A DNA stretch of 64,000 nucleotides from Rhizobium leguminosarum bv. trifolii WSM1325 (GTDB lineage: Bacteria > Pseudomonadota > Alphaproteobacteria > Rhizobiales > Rhizobiaceae), in contig CP001622.1 in assembly GCA_000023185.1 (NCBI GenBank), positions 4,618,501-4,682,500 of the forward strand, written 5' to 3'. This document shows positions 34,362-43,164 of this stretch, one piece after another (the stretch's first letter is position 1; the number at the start of each line of letters is the position of its first letter). Both the position numbers and the translations under genes were made by a program. The notes under the pieces were generated by a model, which ran no database searches, was not told the DNA's origin, and saw nothing but the letters and a program-made list of their open reading frames with translations.

Positions 34362-34928
34362 ATGGAACCGGAACTCGAACAGGCGATCGGCATCCGCATC
34401 CGCACGCTGCGGCAGGAAAAGGCTTTGACGCTCGATGATCTTGCTGCGGCCTCCGGCGTCAGCCGGGCGATGATCTCGCGCATCGAGCGGGCGGAGGCGA
34501 GCCCGACCGCCTCGCTGCTGGCCAGGATCTGCGCCGCGCTTGGCCTGTCGCTGTCGGCCTTCTTTGCGGAAGACGGGCAGGCCTCGCCGCTCGCCCGGAG
34601 GCAGGAACAGCAGGTCTGGCGCGATCCGGAGACGGGATATATGCGCCGGTCTGTTTCACCCCCGGGCACGGCTTCGGATGTCGATATCGTCGAGGTTGAA
34701 TTCCCGGCCGGCGCCCGCGTCAGCTTCCCCCCGCATGCGAGCGTCCATGGCATGACGCAGCATATCTGGCTGTTCGACGGCGAGCTGGAGATGACGGCGG
34801 CTGAGACTGTCTACCGGCTGCGCCCGGGGGATTGCCTCTTCATGCCGGTCGGCGAGGGTCACGTCTTCCACAATCCCGGCAATATGCCGGCACGCTATTG
34901 CGTCGTGCTCGATCGCGGCGGCCGATAA
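34362..34928 (+). CDS. XRE-family regulator with C-terminal cupin sensor
   Basis: A 188-residue two-domain regulator. The HTH_3 domain is at residues 8-62 (RIRTLRQEKALTLDDLAAAS, then GVSRAMISRIERAEASPTA). The cupin is at about 105-185 (VEVEFPAGARVSFPPH, LRPGDCLFMPVGEGHVFHNP). It likely binds a small ligand in the cupin and represses or activates local genes, the downstream GNAT being the best candidate at 25 bases. ATG 34362 is chosen over an upstream TTG at 34350. Confidence 0.9.
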   Translation: MEPELEQAIGIRIRTLRQEKALTLDDLAAASGVSRAMISRIERAEASPTASLLARICAALGLSLSAFFAEDGQASPLARRQEQQVWRDPETGYMRRSVSPPGTASDVDIVEVEFPAGARVSFPPHASVHGMTQHIWLFDGELEMTAAETVYRLRPGDCLFMPVGEGHVFHNPGNMPARYCVVLDRGGR

Positions 34929-34952
34929 CAGCTTTCATTTCAGGAGAACAGT

Positions 34953-35471
34953 ATGCCCGCTATTCGTATCCTTTCCGCCGAGGAGGCCCGCGCTGCCGTT
35001 CCGGCCCTTTCGCAAGTGCTTGTCGATTGCGTCGCGGGCGGTGCCTCCGTCGGCTTCATGCAGCCCTATGGGCCTGAGGACGCCGAGCCCTATTGGTGTG
35101 ATGTCGCCGATGCCGTTGCCACCGGCGGCAATCTGCTACTGGTCGCTGAACTCGACGGAAGGATCGTCGGCACCGTCCAGGTGGGTGCCGCGCAGATGCC
35201 GAACCAGCCGCATCGCGGCGATCTGAAGAAGCTGCTGGTGCATCGCTCGGCCCGCGGCAGGGGGCTCGCCCGGCTGCTGATGGATGCCGCCGAACGCGAG
35301 GCAGCAAGCCGCGGCAAGACCCTGCTCGTGCTCGACACGGCAACCGGCAGCGATGCCGAGGCGATCTATCCGCGCTTGGGCTGGCAGCGCGTCGGCGTCA
35401 TCCCCGATTATGCGCTGTGGCCGGAAGGCGGCTTCTGCGCCACCACCCTGTTCTACAAACGGCTCGCCTGA
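34953..35471 (+). CDS. GNAT-family N-acetyltransferase
   Basis: A 172-residue GNAT. The acetyl-CoA loop is in KKLLVHRSARGRGLARLLMD, preceded by a beta strand VGAAQMPNQPHRGDL; the C-terminus YPRLGWQRVGVIPDYALWPE is typical. It is co-directional with, and 24 bases from, the XRE-cupin gene, whose ligand or target may be its substrate. AGGAG sits nine bases before the ATG. No specific substrate can be assigned. Confidence 0.88.
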   Translation: MPAIRILSAEEARAAVPALSQVLVDCVAGGASVGFMQPYGPEDAEPYWCDVADAVATGGNLLLVAELDGRIVGTVQVGAAQMPNQPHRGDLKKLLVHRSARGRGLARLLMDAAEREAASRGKTLLVLDTATGSDAEAIYPRLGWQRVGVIPDYALWPEGGFCATTLFYKRLA

Positions 35472-35486
35472 TTGCGCCGGTCCCGC

Positions 35487-36098
35487 TCATGCCGGCCTGG
35501 CGAAGACCGGAAACGCGCCGCCAAGCGTCGCGCCCGCCGTCCATTGCGCGGCATTCCAGCCGAATTGCCGCGCCGCTTCGACATTCACCGCCATATCGTC
35601 AATGAAAGCGATTTCGCCGGGCAGCACGCCGGCCCGCTCGGTCGCCATTCGGAAAAAGTCAGGCGAAGGTTTGCTGTGCCCGAGTGCTGCGGAATAAATG
35701 ATGTCGTCGAAATGTGCGTTAAGGCCGATCTGCTCCATCAGGTAGCGCGCCCGCCTATGCTCCTGGTTGGTCGCCAGCAGGAGAGTGATGCCGCTTTGCC
35801 TGAGAGCGGCGAGTTCTTCCAGCAGATTGCGATCGAGGCGGGAATCGTTTTCGAACCAGTAGTCGATCAGCGTTTCAGCGCTGAGGTGGGGCGCGATCTT
35901 TGCGAGAACGCCGGCGAGCCTCGGCTCCAGCGCCGCGCGGCCGATGATGATATCGCCCCAGTGGGTCTGGAAGAATTCCTGCTGCAGCAGGTCGAGGCGC
36001 AGCCCGAGATCGCGCTCGAGATAGGTGAAGAGAGGCAGGCCATCGGTCGGGCGACCATGAATGAGCACGCCGTCGACATCGACCATCAGCACTTTCAT
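35487..36098 (-). CDS. HAD-superfamily hydrolase, subfamily IA
   Basis: A 203-residue HAD phosphatase-like enzyme. Motif I is LMVDVDGVLI (Asp7 nucleophile, Asp9), motif II ITLLLATNQEH carries Thr, motif III Lys is in ALGHSKPSPDFF, and motif IV is FIDDMAVNVEAA. The cap between motifs I and II is helical, as in class C1. It hydrolyses a phosphate ester of unknown identity. It is convergent with the GNAT gene and divergent from the polyamine deacetylase gene. Confidence 0.88.
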   Translation of the reverse strand: MKVLMVDVDGVLIHGRPTDGLPLFTYLERDLGLRLDLLQQEFFQTHWGDIIIGRAALEPRLAGVLAKIAPHLSAETLIDYWFENDSRLDRNLLEELAALRQSGITLLLATNQEHRRARYLMEQIGLNAHFDDIIYSAALGHSKPSPDFFRMATERAGVLPGEIAFIDDMAVNVEAARQFGWNAAQWTAGATLGGAFPVFARPA

Positions 36099-36231
36099 GC
36101 GGAAAATTTCCTCGTTCTCAAATCACCGGCGAAGGTGGCGTCATTATTCCAGACGATCAAGAGGTCGCGCGGCTTTTTTGTCGGGGCCGAGCCGTGTAAA
36201 TCTCCATTGTCAATCAAGGGCAAGATCTGAA

Positions 36232-37257
36232 ATGCGCGTCATCTATTCCGAAGATCACAAGCTGCGCGATGCCAGGACCGAGCTGCACGCCGGCCAACTG
36301 GTGACGCCCTTCGAGGCGCCGTTCCGCGCCGAATGGATTCTTGCGGCGGTCAAGCAGGCGGGCTTCACCGACGTCGTGGCGCCCGATCCGCACGGACTGG
36401 AAACGGCTCGAAAAGTACATGATCCCGCCTATCTGGATTTTCTCGCCACCGTATGGGACCGCTGGGTGGCGGCTGGTTTCACCGGCGAGGCGATCGCCAA
36501 TTCCTTTGCCGTTCGCCGCACCAGCCAGCGTGTACCCGACAATATCGTCGGCGCGATCGGCCACTACGCCAATGCCGCCGATACCTCGATCACCAAGGGC
36601 TCCTACGAGGCGGCGATCGCTTCCATGCGCTGTGCTATATCAGGCGCCGACTGGCTGACGCAGGGCAATCGCTTCGCCTTCGCGCTCTGCCGCCCGCCCG
36701 GGCACCATGCCGGCATCGATCTCTTCGGCGGCTATTGCTTCATCAACAATTCGGGCGTCGCGGCACAGCGGCTGCTCGATAGCGGTGCGAGGAAAGTCGC
36801 GGTGCTGGATGTCGATTTCCACCATGGCAACGGCACCCAGGATATCTTCTATCGCCGCGGCGATGTCTTCACCGCCTCGCTGCATGGTGATCCCATGCAT
36901 GCCTTTCCCTATTTCCTCGGCCATGCCGACGAGGAAGGCGAGGGCGAGGGCGAAGGTAGCAACCGCAACTATCCGATGCCGCCGGGCACGCCTTGGGATG
37001 TCTGGTCTTCGGCCCTTGCCGATGCGCTCACCCGCATCAAGACATTCGGCGCCGAGGCGGTCGTCGTGGCGCTCGGCGTCGATACCTTCGAGCGCGATCC
37101 GATCTCCTTCTTCAGCCTCACCTCGGACGATTTCACCCGCATGGGCGCGATGATATCAGCCACCGGCTTGCCGGTGCTCGCCTGCATGGAGGGCGGTTAC
37201 GGCGTGCCGGAGATCGGCCTTAACGTCGCCAACGTCCTCAAGGGTCTGGAAGCCTGA
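36232..37257 (+). CDS. aphA: Acetylpolyamine amidohydrolase (histone-deacetylase superfamily)
   Basis: A 341-residue zinc deacetylase. It has the size and landmark positions known for the Mycoplana ramosa acetylpolyamine amidohydrolase: general-base His158/His159 in RPPGHHAG, zinc ligands Asp195, His197 and Asp284 (VLDVDFHHGNG; LGVDTFERDP) and Tyr323 in GGYGVPE. It removes acetyl groups from acetylated polyamines in the cytoplasm. ATG 36232 fits the MRVIYSEDHKL start; the longer frame to 36061 overlaps the divergent HAD gene. The next gene starts nine bases after its stop. Confidence 0.94.
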   Translation: MRVIYSEDHKLRDARTELHAGQLVTPFEAPFRAEWILAAVKQAGFTDVVAPDPHGLETARKVHDPAYLDFLATVWDRWVAAGFTGEAIANSFAVRRTSQRVPDNIVGAIGHYANAADTSITKGSYEAAIASMRCAISGADWLTQGNRFAFALCRPPGHHAGIDLFGGYCFINNSGVAAQRLLDSGARKVAVLDVDFHHGNGTQDIFYRRGDVFTASLHGDPMHAFPYFLGHADEEGEGEGEGSNRNYPMPPGTPWDVWSSALADALTRIKTFGAEAVVVALGVDTFERDPISFFSLTSDDFTRMGAMISATGLPVLACMEGGYGVPEIGLNVANVLKGLEA

Positions 37258-37266
37258 TCACCGCCG

Positions 37267-37842
37267 ATGACCGACGAGACCGTTCCATCCGATATCCCGA
37301 CATCCCGCATGCTGAGCTGGGCGCGCAACTCCGCTATCTATCGCCTGGAGCGACGGATGATGACGGAAAAGCAGCTGTTTGACGCCATCAGCCGCAAGGC
37401 GAAGGAGAAATTCGAGGATATCAGCGCGGCGCAACTCAAGGCCATCGCCGATTTCGCGGTCAAATTTGCCTATGACAACAAGGTGCTCGACGACAGCGCC
37501 TATGCGGAGATCAGCACGCGCTCTGCCGTGCGCGGCGGTAAATCGAAGCGCGCGATCGCCCAGAAGCTAGCTGCCAAGGGCGTCTCCAGCGACAAGGTTG
37601 GGGCTGCACTTGAAGAGGCTGACGATCTCTATGCCGCAGCGATATTTGCCCGCAAGCGCGCCTTCGGCCCCTTCCGCCGGGTCGAGCTTGACGAAAAGCG
37701 AAAGGCCAAAGAGCTTTCGGCTTTCGCCCGCAACGGCTTCAGCTTCGATATCGGCAGGAAGATCTTCGACATGAGCTTCGAAGACGCGGAAGAGGTCATC
37801 CTCGCCGGCCGATCTTTGGTGCCTCAGCATCAGCGCTCTTGA
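37267..37842 (+). CDS. recX: RecX-family recombination regulator
   Basis: A 191-residue RecX-like protein made of helical repeats. WARNSAIYRLERRMMTEKQL and KSKRAIAQKLAAKGVSSDKV are the first two triple-helix repeats, and AAAIFARKRAFGPFRR is the third. RecX binds RecA filaments and limits recombination. recA is not adjacent here, unlike in many bacteria. It lies nine bases after the polyamine deacetylase, so the two share a transcript; their functions seem unrelated. Confidence 0.85.
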   Translation: MTDETVPSDIPTSRMLSWARNSAIYRLERRMMTEKQLFDAISRKAKEKFEDISAAQLKAIADFAVKFAYDNKVLDDSAYAEISTRSAVRGGKSKRAIAQKLAAKGVSSDKVGAALEEADDLYAAAIFARKRAFGPFRRVELDEKRKAKELSAFARNGFSFDIGRKIFDMSFEDAEEVILAGRSLVPQHQRS

Positions 37843-37914
37843 TCCCGGCATGAAAAGATTGAATTTGGTTCTCCCCCGTCTTCGGCTTAGAACCGCGCCA
37901 GGATCGGGGGCCAC

Positions 37915-38826
37915 ATGGACATCAAGAATATCGAGACCGGCACGGATAGCGCAGCCTTGATTGCGCAGCCGGGCGTATCGTCGGCTTCGGGCGGCTTGGC
38001 GGCCGGTGTCGCGATGTGCCTGATGTCGATGTCGTCGATCCAGTTCGGCGCGGCACTGTCTTCGTCAGCCATTGCGACCTATGGCGTTGCCGGCGCCACC
38101 TGGCTGCGGCTTGCTTTCGCGGCGATCATCCTTGCCGCCGTCATCAGGCCTTCGGTGCTGCGTTATAGCGGCGCCCAATGGCGGGCGACATTGCTGCTCG
38201 GCACGACGACGGCTGCCATGACGCTCTGCTTCTTCGCTGCGATCCAGCGGCTGCCGCTCGGTCTGGCGATCGCCATCGATTTTCTTGGGCCGCTCTCGGT
38301 CGCCGTCTTCGGCTATGGCCTGACCTGGCGGCTCACCTGGCCGTTGATCGCTGCGGCCGGCATTCTCTTCCTCGCCCATGACGGCGAAGGCTGGGTCGGC
38401 AATTCCTCAGGCGTCCTCTTCGCCCTCGGCTCGGCTGTGGGATGGGCGGTCTATATTCTGCTGACGAAGAAGGTCGGCGCCGCCTTCAAGGGGCTGGAAG
38501 GTCTCTCGATGTCACTGCTCGTTGCCGGCCTCGTCGCAACTCCTTTCGGTCTTGCCGAGACAGGGGGCGCTTTCACGCTGAAGGGACTGGTCGAGGTTCT
38601 CGGCCTTGCCATTCTTGTGCCGCTCTTGCCCTATGCGCTGGAGATGGTGGCGCTGCGGCGCATGCCGTCGGCATCATTCGGCATCTTGATGAGCCTCGAA
38701 CCGGCGCTCGGCGCTCTCGCCGGCTTTCTGATCCTCGCCCAGCCGATGACCGCGCTGCAGATGCTGGGTACTGCGCTCGTCGTGGCGGCCAGCGCCGGCG
38801 CCACCGCCTCGGCGGCGAAGAGCTAG
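37915..38826 (+). CDS. EamA/DMT-family inner-membrane transporter (RhtA-like)
   Basis: A 303-residue, ten-helix DMT exporter with two EamA halves (about residues 20-150 and 160-295). The second half begins GVLFALGSAVGWAVYILLTK, and LMSLEPALGALAGF near the C-terminus is typical of RhtA (threonine/homoserine efflux) relatives. It probably exports an amino acid or metabolite. GGGGG lies four bases before the ATG. It stands alone between recX and the globin gene. Confidence 0.9.
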   Translation: MDIKNIETGTDSAALIAQPGVSSASGGLAAGVAMCLMSMSSIQFGAALSSSAIATYGVAGATWLRLAFAAIILAAVIRPSVLRYSGAQWRATLLLGTTTAAMTLCFFAAIQRLPLGLAIAIDFLGPLSVAVFGYGLTWRLTWPLIAAAGILFLAHDGEGWVGNSSGVLFALGSAVGWAVYILLTKKVGAAFKGLEGLSMSLLVAGLVATPFGLAETGGAFTLKGLVEVLGLAILVPLLPYALEMVALRRMPSASFGILMSLEPALGALAGFLILAQPMTALQMLGTALVVAASAGATASAAKS

Positions 38827-38869
38827 AAAAGTGTCAGCGTTTTTGGGAACGCCGTCTCTACAAGATGGA

Positions 38870-39337
38870 TCAGGCGGGTTTGCGGGCGGGATCGTCGAGC
38901 GCCGGATTGTAGAACAGCGACAGTATCAGGCTCTTGGCGATCCGCTCCGCCGTTGCCATAAACCAGGCCTTGGCCTCCGGCGTTGGCGCGATATCGTCAA
39001 GCGTTGCGGCAAACAGCGACAGCCACTTCGGAAAGAGATCGGGTGTCAGGTTCTGGACACCCGTATGCGCCTGCACCGGCTTGCCACCATAGGCGCCGCT
39101 GCGGAAGGCAACGGCCGACCAGAAGCTCTTCATTTTCGCCATATGCTCCGGCCAGCGCCCGGATAGCCTGGCGTCGAACACCGGGCCGAGATCGGGATGC
39201 GCGAGCACGCGCCCGTAAAAGGTCTCGACCAGCCTGTCGATGAAGGCCGCGTCGACGCCCATTTCCCGCATCTCCGCCTCCGCCCTTTCGCGGATCGCCG
39301 CGACATGGGCAGGGCGGCCCTGAATGTCATTGTCCAT
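38870..39337 (-). CDS. Group III truncated haemoglobin
   Basis: A 155-residue 2-over-2 globin of group III. The family segments are IDRLVETFYGRVLAHPDLGP, the E-helix HMAKMKSFWSAVAFRSG and YGGKPVQAH carrying the likely proximal His91. It binds haem and probably handles oxygen, NO or peroxide. ATG 39337 gives the standard length; the frame is open to 39505 but that part is repeat DNA. The terminal RKPA tail is short and basic. Confidence 0.88.
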   Translation of the reverse strand: MDNDIQGRPAHVAAIRERAEAEMREMGVDAAFIDRLVETFYGRVLAHPDLGPVFDARLSGRWPEHMAKMKSFWSAVAFRSGAYGGKPVQAHTGVQNLTPDLFPKWLSLFAATLDDIAPTPEAKAWFMATAERIAKSLILSLFYNPALDDPARKPA

Positions 39338-39440
39338 TCCAAAACCCCGGCGCCGCGTGATGCGGCGCCCTCTCATATAGGTATTTATGGCAGCGCGCCA
39401 AAGTCGTCCGCGCCGCTTGCGGCAATCTGTCAGCAGCCTG

Positions 39441-39496
39441 CGGCGCCGCGCGTTTTTTCGAGCCGCGCAAAAGGACGCTGTAGCACTTTGAATTGC
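39441..39496. repeat. Partial copy of the CTGCATAATT repeat family
   Basis: CGGCGCCGCGCG, a T-run, GCGCAAAAGGACGCTGTAGC and ACTTTGAATTGC match the left half of the 51588-51685 element. The right half (AAATCGG stem) is missing. It lies in the open extension upstream of the globin start. Confidence 0.7.
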
Positions 39497-39505
39497 CCCA
39501 CGCAC

Positions 39506-39549
39506 TTGACCGCCACCGCCGCGCTCTTTAGATTTAGAATAATTCTAAA
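39506..39549 (+). promoter_or_regulatory. mbfA promoter with Irr box
   Basis: TTGACC (39506-39511), a 17-base spacer and TAGATT (39529-39534) form a good promoter. The perfect palindrome TTTAGAAT-a-ATTCTAAA (39533-39549) overlaps the -10 end and start site. It matches the iron-control element bound by Irr in rhizobia. Binding there should repress mbfA at low iron. Confidence 0.85.
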
Positions 39550-39563
39550 AATTGGAGAAGATC

Positions 39564-40547
39564 ATGCTGGCGCGGTTTTTCAGATCCTCGAAACGATCCT
39601 TCGAATCGCTGTCCGAGCAGGAGATCCTTGCCCTTGGGATCGCCTCCGAGGAAGACGATGCCCGCATCTATCTTGCTTATGCCGACAGGCTACGCCGCGA
39701 TTTTCCGGCCTCGGCCAAGGTCTTCGAGGATATGGCCGAGGTCGAGGATACGCACCGAAAATCGTTGATCGAAATCCATCGCCAGCGTTTCGGCGAGCGC
39801 ATCCCACTGATCCGGCGCGAGCATGTGCAGGGTTTTTACGAACGCAAGCCCGACTGGCTCAGGGCAAACCTTTCGCTGGATGCGATGCGGCAAGAAACCG
39901 AGGCGATGGAGGAGCAGGCCTATCGTTTCTATGTCGAGGCGGCAAAACGCACCTCGGACGCCTCGACGCGTGAGCTTCTCGGCGATCTCGCCCTCGCCGA
40001 ACAGGGACATGAGGATATCGCCCGCATGCTAGGCGACAAACATACGCCCGAAGACGTCAAGCACGACGAGGACGCGACGGTGCATCGGCAATTCGTGCTG
40101 ACCTATGTGCAGCCGGGCCTTGCCGGACTGATGGACGGCTCGGTCTCGACGCTGGCGCCGATCTTCGCCGCCGCCTTTGCCACCCAGGATACCTGGCAGA
40201 CCTTTCTCGTCGGTCTTTCGGCCTCCGTCGGCGCCGGCATCTCGATGGGCTTCACCGAAGCCGCCCATGACGACGGAAAGATCTCCGGCAGAGGCTCGCC
40301 GGTCAAGCGCGGACTTGCCTGCGGCATCATGACGGCGCTCGGCGGCCTCGGCCACGCACTGCCTTATCTGATTCCGCATTTCTGGACGGCGACGATCACC
40401 GCTGCTGTCGTCGTCTTCTTCGAGCTCTGGGCCATCGCCTTCATCCAGAACCGCTACATGGAAACCCCCTTCCTGCGCGCCGCCTTCCAGGTGGTGCTCG
40501 GCGGCGGTCTGGTGCTCGGCGCCGGTATCCTGATCGGGAATGGGTGA
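39564..40547 (+). CDS. mbfA: Membrane-bound ferritin-like iron exporter (MbfA)
   Basis: A 327-residue fusion of a ferritin-like (erythrin) domain (residues about 15-150) and a VIT1/CCC1-type membrane domain (about 165-327). Di-iron ligands are visible as Glu in IASEEDDARIYLAYAD, EVEDTHRKSLIEIH, ETEAMEEQAYRFY and AEQGHEDI. MbfA in Bradyrhizobium and Agrobacterium exports iron and protects against iron and peroxide stress. ATG 39564 is six bases past GGAG; a TTG at 39552 is in frame but lies before the ribosome-binding site. The Irr box upstream supports iron control. Confidence 0.95.
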   Translation: MLARFFRSSKRSFESLSEQEILALGIASEEDDARIYLAYADRLRRDFPASAKVFEDMAEVEDTHRKSLIEIHRQRFGERIPLIRREHVQGFYERKPDWLRANLSLDAMRQETEAMEEQAYRFYVEAAKRTSDASTRELLGDLALAEQGHEDIARMLGDKHTPEDVKHDEDATVHRQFVLTYVQPGLAGLMDGSVSTLAPIFAAAFATQDTWQTFLVGLSASVGAGISMGFTEAAHDDGKISGRGSPVKRGLACGIMTALGGLGHALPYLIPHFWTATITAAVVVFFELWAIAFIQNRYMETPFLRAAFQVVLGGGLVLGAGILIGNG

Positions 40548-40569
40548 GGAGCGGTCGGGCGCAGCCCGA

Positions 40570-40594
40570 GCAATCGATCCAGCGAATCGATTGC
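40570..40594. terminator. Hairpin after mbfA
   Basis: GCAATCGAT and ATCGATTGC are perfect 9-base arms around a 7-base loop, 22 bases after the mbfA stop. No T-run follows, so it may act as an mRNA 3' end stabiliser rather than a full terminator. Confidence 0.45.
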
Positions 40595-40661
40595 AGCGAC
40601 GAACGCCCTGAGCCCAAAGCGAAGGGCCGGGAGACGGTGCGGCATCCCAAACCAACAAAAC

Positions 40662-40688
40662 AAAAAGGCCGGCAAACCGCCGGCCTTT
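40662..40688 (-). terminator. Rho-independent terminator of the BTLCP gene
   Basis: GGCCGGC-aaacc-GCCGGCC, seven perfect pairs, flanked by A5 on the left and T3 on the right. Read leftward, it gives a stem followed by TTTTT, 22 bases after the stop at 40710. It may also end mbfA readthrough. Confidence 0.85.
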
Positions 40689-40709
40689 CCACATTCTCTA
40701 TTGCAACTC

Positions 40710-41309
40710 TTACCGCAGCGCGCCGACCAGGACGTCGCGGCCGTTCTCGATGGTGACCCAGCGGCCGGCATTGTAGCTCGACTGGCGCTTGACGAAGGAA
40801 TAGGGCGTCCCAAACCACGGCTTGACGTCGGAAGCGAGGTTGTCGAGCACGAAATCGCCCTCGGCGGTGCGCAGCGTCAGCACGGCATGGCCTTCGCCGT
40901 CCGGCTTGCGCACGACGGTCATCAGCAGGTCGGCAGCCGAAAAGCCGCGCTGGATCAGCATGCGGCGCTTCAAGAGCGCGAAATCTTCGCAGTCGCCGGC
41001 GGTGGTCGGATAGGCCCAGACCTCATCCTTGCCGTAGATTTCCTTGTCGGTCATCGGCGTGATCGTGCGATTGACCGTGGCGTTGACCGAACGCACGAGC
41101 GACCACTTCCCCGGGTTCATGGCGACCGGGCCTGCGTTGCGGTTTGCGCCGCATTCACTGCGGTGGATCTGACAGAAATCGTAGTGGCCGATCGGCTGTG
41201 AGGTGGCATTGCCCGTTACCATTGAAGCATTTCTGCTTGGGGCCGGTATGGCGGCCGTCGCCATCGCAAACACGGCCATCATGGCCACAAAGATACCCTT
41301 GATCCGCAC
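40710..41309 (-). CDS. Periplasmic transglutaminase-like cysteine proteinase (BTLCP family)
   Basis: A 199-residue exported papain-fold protein. A signal peptide covers about residues 1-24 (IKGIFVAMMAVFAMATAAIP). The triad is Cys107 in TTAGDCEDFALLKR, His141 in GEGHAVLTL and Asp156 in FVLDN. GTG at 41309 is chosen because GGAAAG sits just before it; the frame is open to 41348. BTLCP proteins are periplasmic proteases often tied to large adhesins or surface polymers; no such target gene is near. Proteolytic substrate is unknown. Confidence 0.88.
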   Translation of the reverse strand: MRIKGIFVAMMAVFAMATAAIPAPSRNASMVTGNATSQPIGHYDFCQIHRSECGANRNAGPVAMNPGKWSLVRSVNATVNRTITPMTDKEIYGKDEVWAYPTTAGDCEDFALLKRRMLIQRGFSAADLLMTVVRKPDGEGHAVLTLRTAEGDFVLDNLASDVKPWFGTPYSFVKRQSSYNAGRWVTIENGRDVLVGALR

Positions 41310-41474
41310 GCCCGCTCTTTCCTTGCATCGCCCCTTATTTATTAACAAAGTGTTAATGGAGAGGGCACAAAAGAGTCAATCGTTACTTCTTGGGAGGACC
41401 TTGCGACTCGCCGACATGGTTAAAATGCAACGGCTTGGGGACCTGCAGCAGGCGAATTTATCCGCCTCTGCCAT

Positions 41475-42308
41475 TCAGGCGGGCATCTGCCTATTTGTTG
41501 ATGAACGGATGATGCCTTTGACGGCACTCAGGAGAAGCGCGATATCGCCGGGGCGTGAAAGGCGATGGTCGCCGTCGCGGACGAAGGTCAGCACCACGTC
41601 GTCGGCGGGAAGATGTTCGACCAGTTTCATCGCATGCGCATGCGGCACGTCGGCGTCTTTCATGCCCTGGAGAATGTGCACCGGGCAGCCGGTTTCGATG
41701 ATGCCGTCGAGCACCCGGTTCTTTCGGCCGTCCTCGATCAGCGCCCGCGTATAGATGTTGGGTTCCGGGCTGTATTGAGAACGCTCTTCGAAATAGCCGC
41801 GCTCGGCCAGCGATTTGCGCTCTTTCGCCTTGAGGTTCGGCTCGATCAGCTCCGAGGTGAAATCGGGCGCCGGCGCAATCAGCACCATGCCTGCGAGCTT
41901 TGGGAGCGTCACGCCGCCCTGCCGCGCAAGCTCCTGCGCCAGCCTGAGCGCGATCCAGCCGCCCATCGACGAGCCGACGAGGATCACCCGATCGGGCGCG
42001 ACATGACGGATGACGGCAAGCGCCTCCTCCAGCCAGCGCGAGATCGTGCCCTCGCCGAAATTGCCGCCGGAAAGTCCGTGGCCGGAATAGTCGAGGCGGA
42101 TGCAGGCGAGCCCAAGTTCCGCCGCCAGCCCGTCGAGTTCCACCGCCTTGGTGCCGCTCATGTCGGAGCGGTATCCAGACAGCCAGACGAGCGCCGGCGC
42201 GCCATTGCCGGCCTGCGCCGGGCGGACGAGCATGGCGATCTCACGCGCCGCCTCGCCCTCGCCAACCGTCAGGAACTGCGGCGCGGAATCGGGCATCTGA
42301 TCGGACAT
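41475..42308 (-). CDS. Alpha/beta hydrolase
   Basis: A 277-residue alpha/beta hydrolase. The nucleophile is Ser114 in GSSMGG, the acid is in MKDADVPH, the base His is in DGDHRLSR, and the oxyanion element is in ALVWLSGYRSD. The GHGLSGG loop is typical of esterase or lipase-like members. No signal peptide, so it is cytoplasmic. It is divergent from infC across 177 bases and monocistronic. Substrate unknown. Confidence 0.88.
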   Translation of the reverse strand: MSDQMPDSAPQFLTVGEGEAAREIAMLVRPAQAGNGAPALVWLSGYRSDMSGTKAVELDGLAAELGLACIRLDYSGHGLSGGNFGEGTISRWLEEALAVIRHVAPDRVILVGSSMGGWIALRLAQELARQGGVTLPKLAGMVLIAPAPDFTSELIEPNLKAKERKSLAERGYFEERSQYSPEPNIYTRALIEDGRKNRVLDGIIETGCPVHILQGMKDADVPHAHAMKLVEHLPADDVVLTFVRDGDHRLSRPGDIALLLSAVKGIIRSSTNRQMPA

Positions 42309-42485
42309 CGGCGAACCTCCTGTTGTTTTGGCCTATAAAACAGATTCTTGGCAGGCTGACAGCGGGTGATTTTTCCGCTAAAGGATGATATTGACTCCGT
42401 TGCAGCGATGACGCGACACGTTTGTGCCCCTGATCGGGAGCGCGAGGCTGCAACGTTCCGAAAACAACGCGAGGAGAATACGACC

Positions 42486-43022
42486 ATTCGCAGACCTTTT
42501 AAAACCGATGCGCCCGTGAAGGACGGACCGCGCTCGAACCGTGAAATCCGCATTCCCAAAGTTCAGCTGATCGGGGCTGATGGACAGAATGTCGGCATCG
42601 TGCCCACCGACCAGGCTTTGAAAATGGCGGAAGAAGCCGGCCTCGATCTCGTCGAAATTTCCCCCAATGTCGAACCGCCGGTGTGCAAGATCCTCGATCT
42701 GGGCAAGCTGAAATATGCCAACCAGAAGAAGGCTGCCGAGGCGCGCAAGAAGCAGAAGATTGTCGAAGTCAAAGAAATCAAGATGCGCCCGAACATCGAC
42801 ACCCATGATTATGAGGTGAAGATGAAGGCGATGGGTCGCTTCTTCGACGAAGGCGACAAGGTCAAGGTGACGCTGAAGTTCCGCGGCCGCGAAATGGCCC
42901 ACCAGGAACTCGGCATGAAGCTTCTGCAGCAGGTCAAGGCCGATACGATCGAGTTCGCCAAGGTCGAAGCCGAACCCAAGCTTGAAGGCCGCCAGATGAT
43001 GATGGTGCTGGCGCCGAAATAA
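42486..43022 (+). CDS. infC: Translation initiation factor IF-3
   Basis: A 178-residue IF-3 with the N-terminal domain ([17 protein letters not shown]) and C-terminal domain ([17 protein letters not shown]) and standard length. The family N-terminus (M)[13 protein letters not shown] begins exactly at an ATT codon (42486), with GAGGAG nine bases upstream; the nearest in-frame ATG (42408) has no ribosome-binding site. ATT is the rare start used by infC in E. coli, where IF-3 represses its own unusual start. The gene is followed by a terminator, so rpmI-rplT have their own promoter. Confidence 0.95.
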   Translation: MRRPFKTDAPVKDGPRSNREIRIPKVQLIGADGQNVGIVPTDQALKMAEEAGLDLVEISPNVEPPVCKILDLGKLKYANQKKAAEARKKQKIVEVKEIKMRPNIDTHDYEVKMKAMGRFFDEGDKVKVTLKFRGREMAHQELGMKLLQQVKADTIEFAKVEAEPKLEGRQMMMVLAPK

Positions 43023-43047
43023 GCGCCAGGCAGTTTTTCGCCCAAGG

Positions 43048-43069
43048 CCGTCCGCAAGGGCGGCTTTTG
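43048..43069 (+). terminator. infC terminator
   Basis: GCCGTCC-gcaa-GGGCGGC (one G-T pair) followed by TTTT, 26 bases after the infC stop. Confidence 0.8.
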
Positions 43070-43135
43070 TGCTTTCTGCCATTCTGCTTTGGGCCGGTGT
43101 ATTTTGGGAGGCGCGAAGATTCCTCCGCGGCCCCG

Positions 43136-43164
43136 TTGCACTTTCATGACGCTGCGGTTATAAG
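43136..43164 (+). promoter_or_regulatory. rpmI-rplT promoter
   Basis: TTGCAC, a 17-base spacer and TATAAG. It lies 185 bases before the rpmI start, implying a 5' leader of about 175 bases. Confidence 0.7.
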
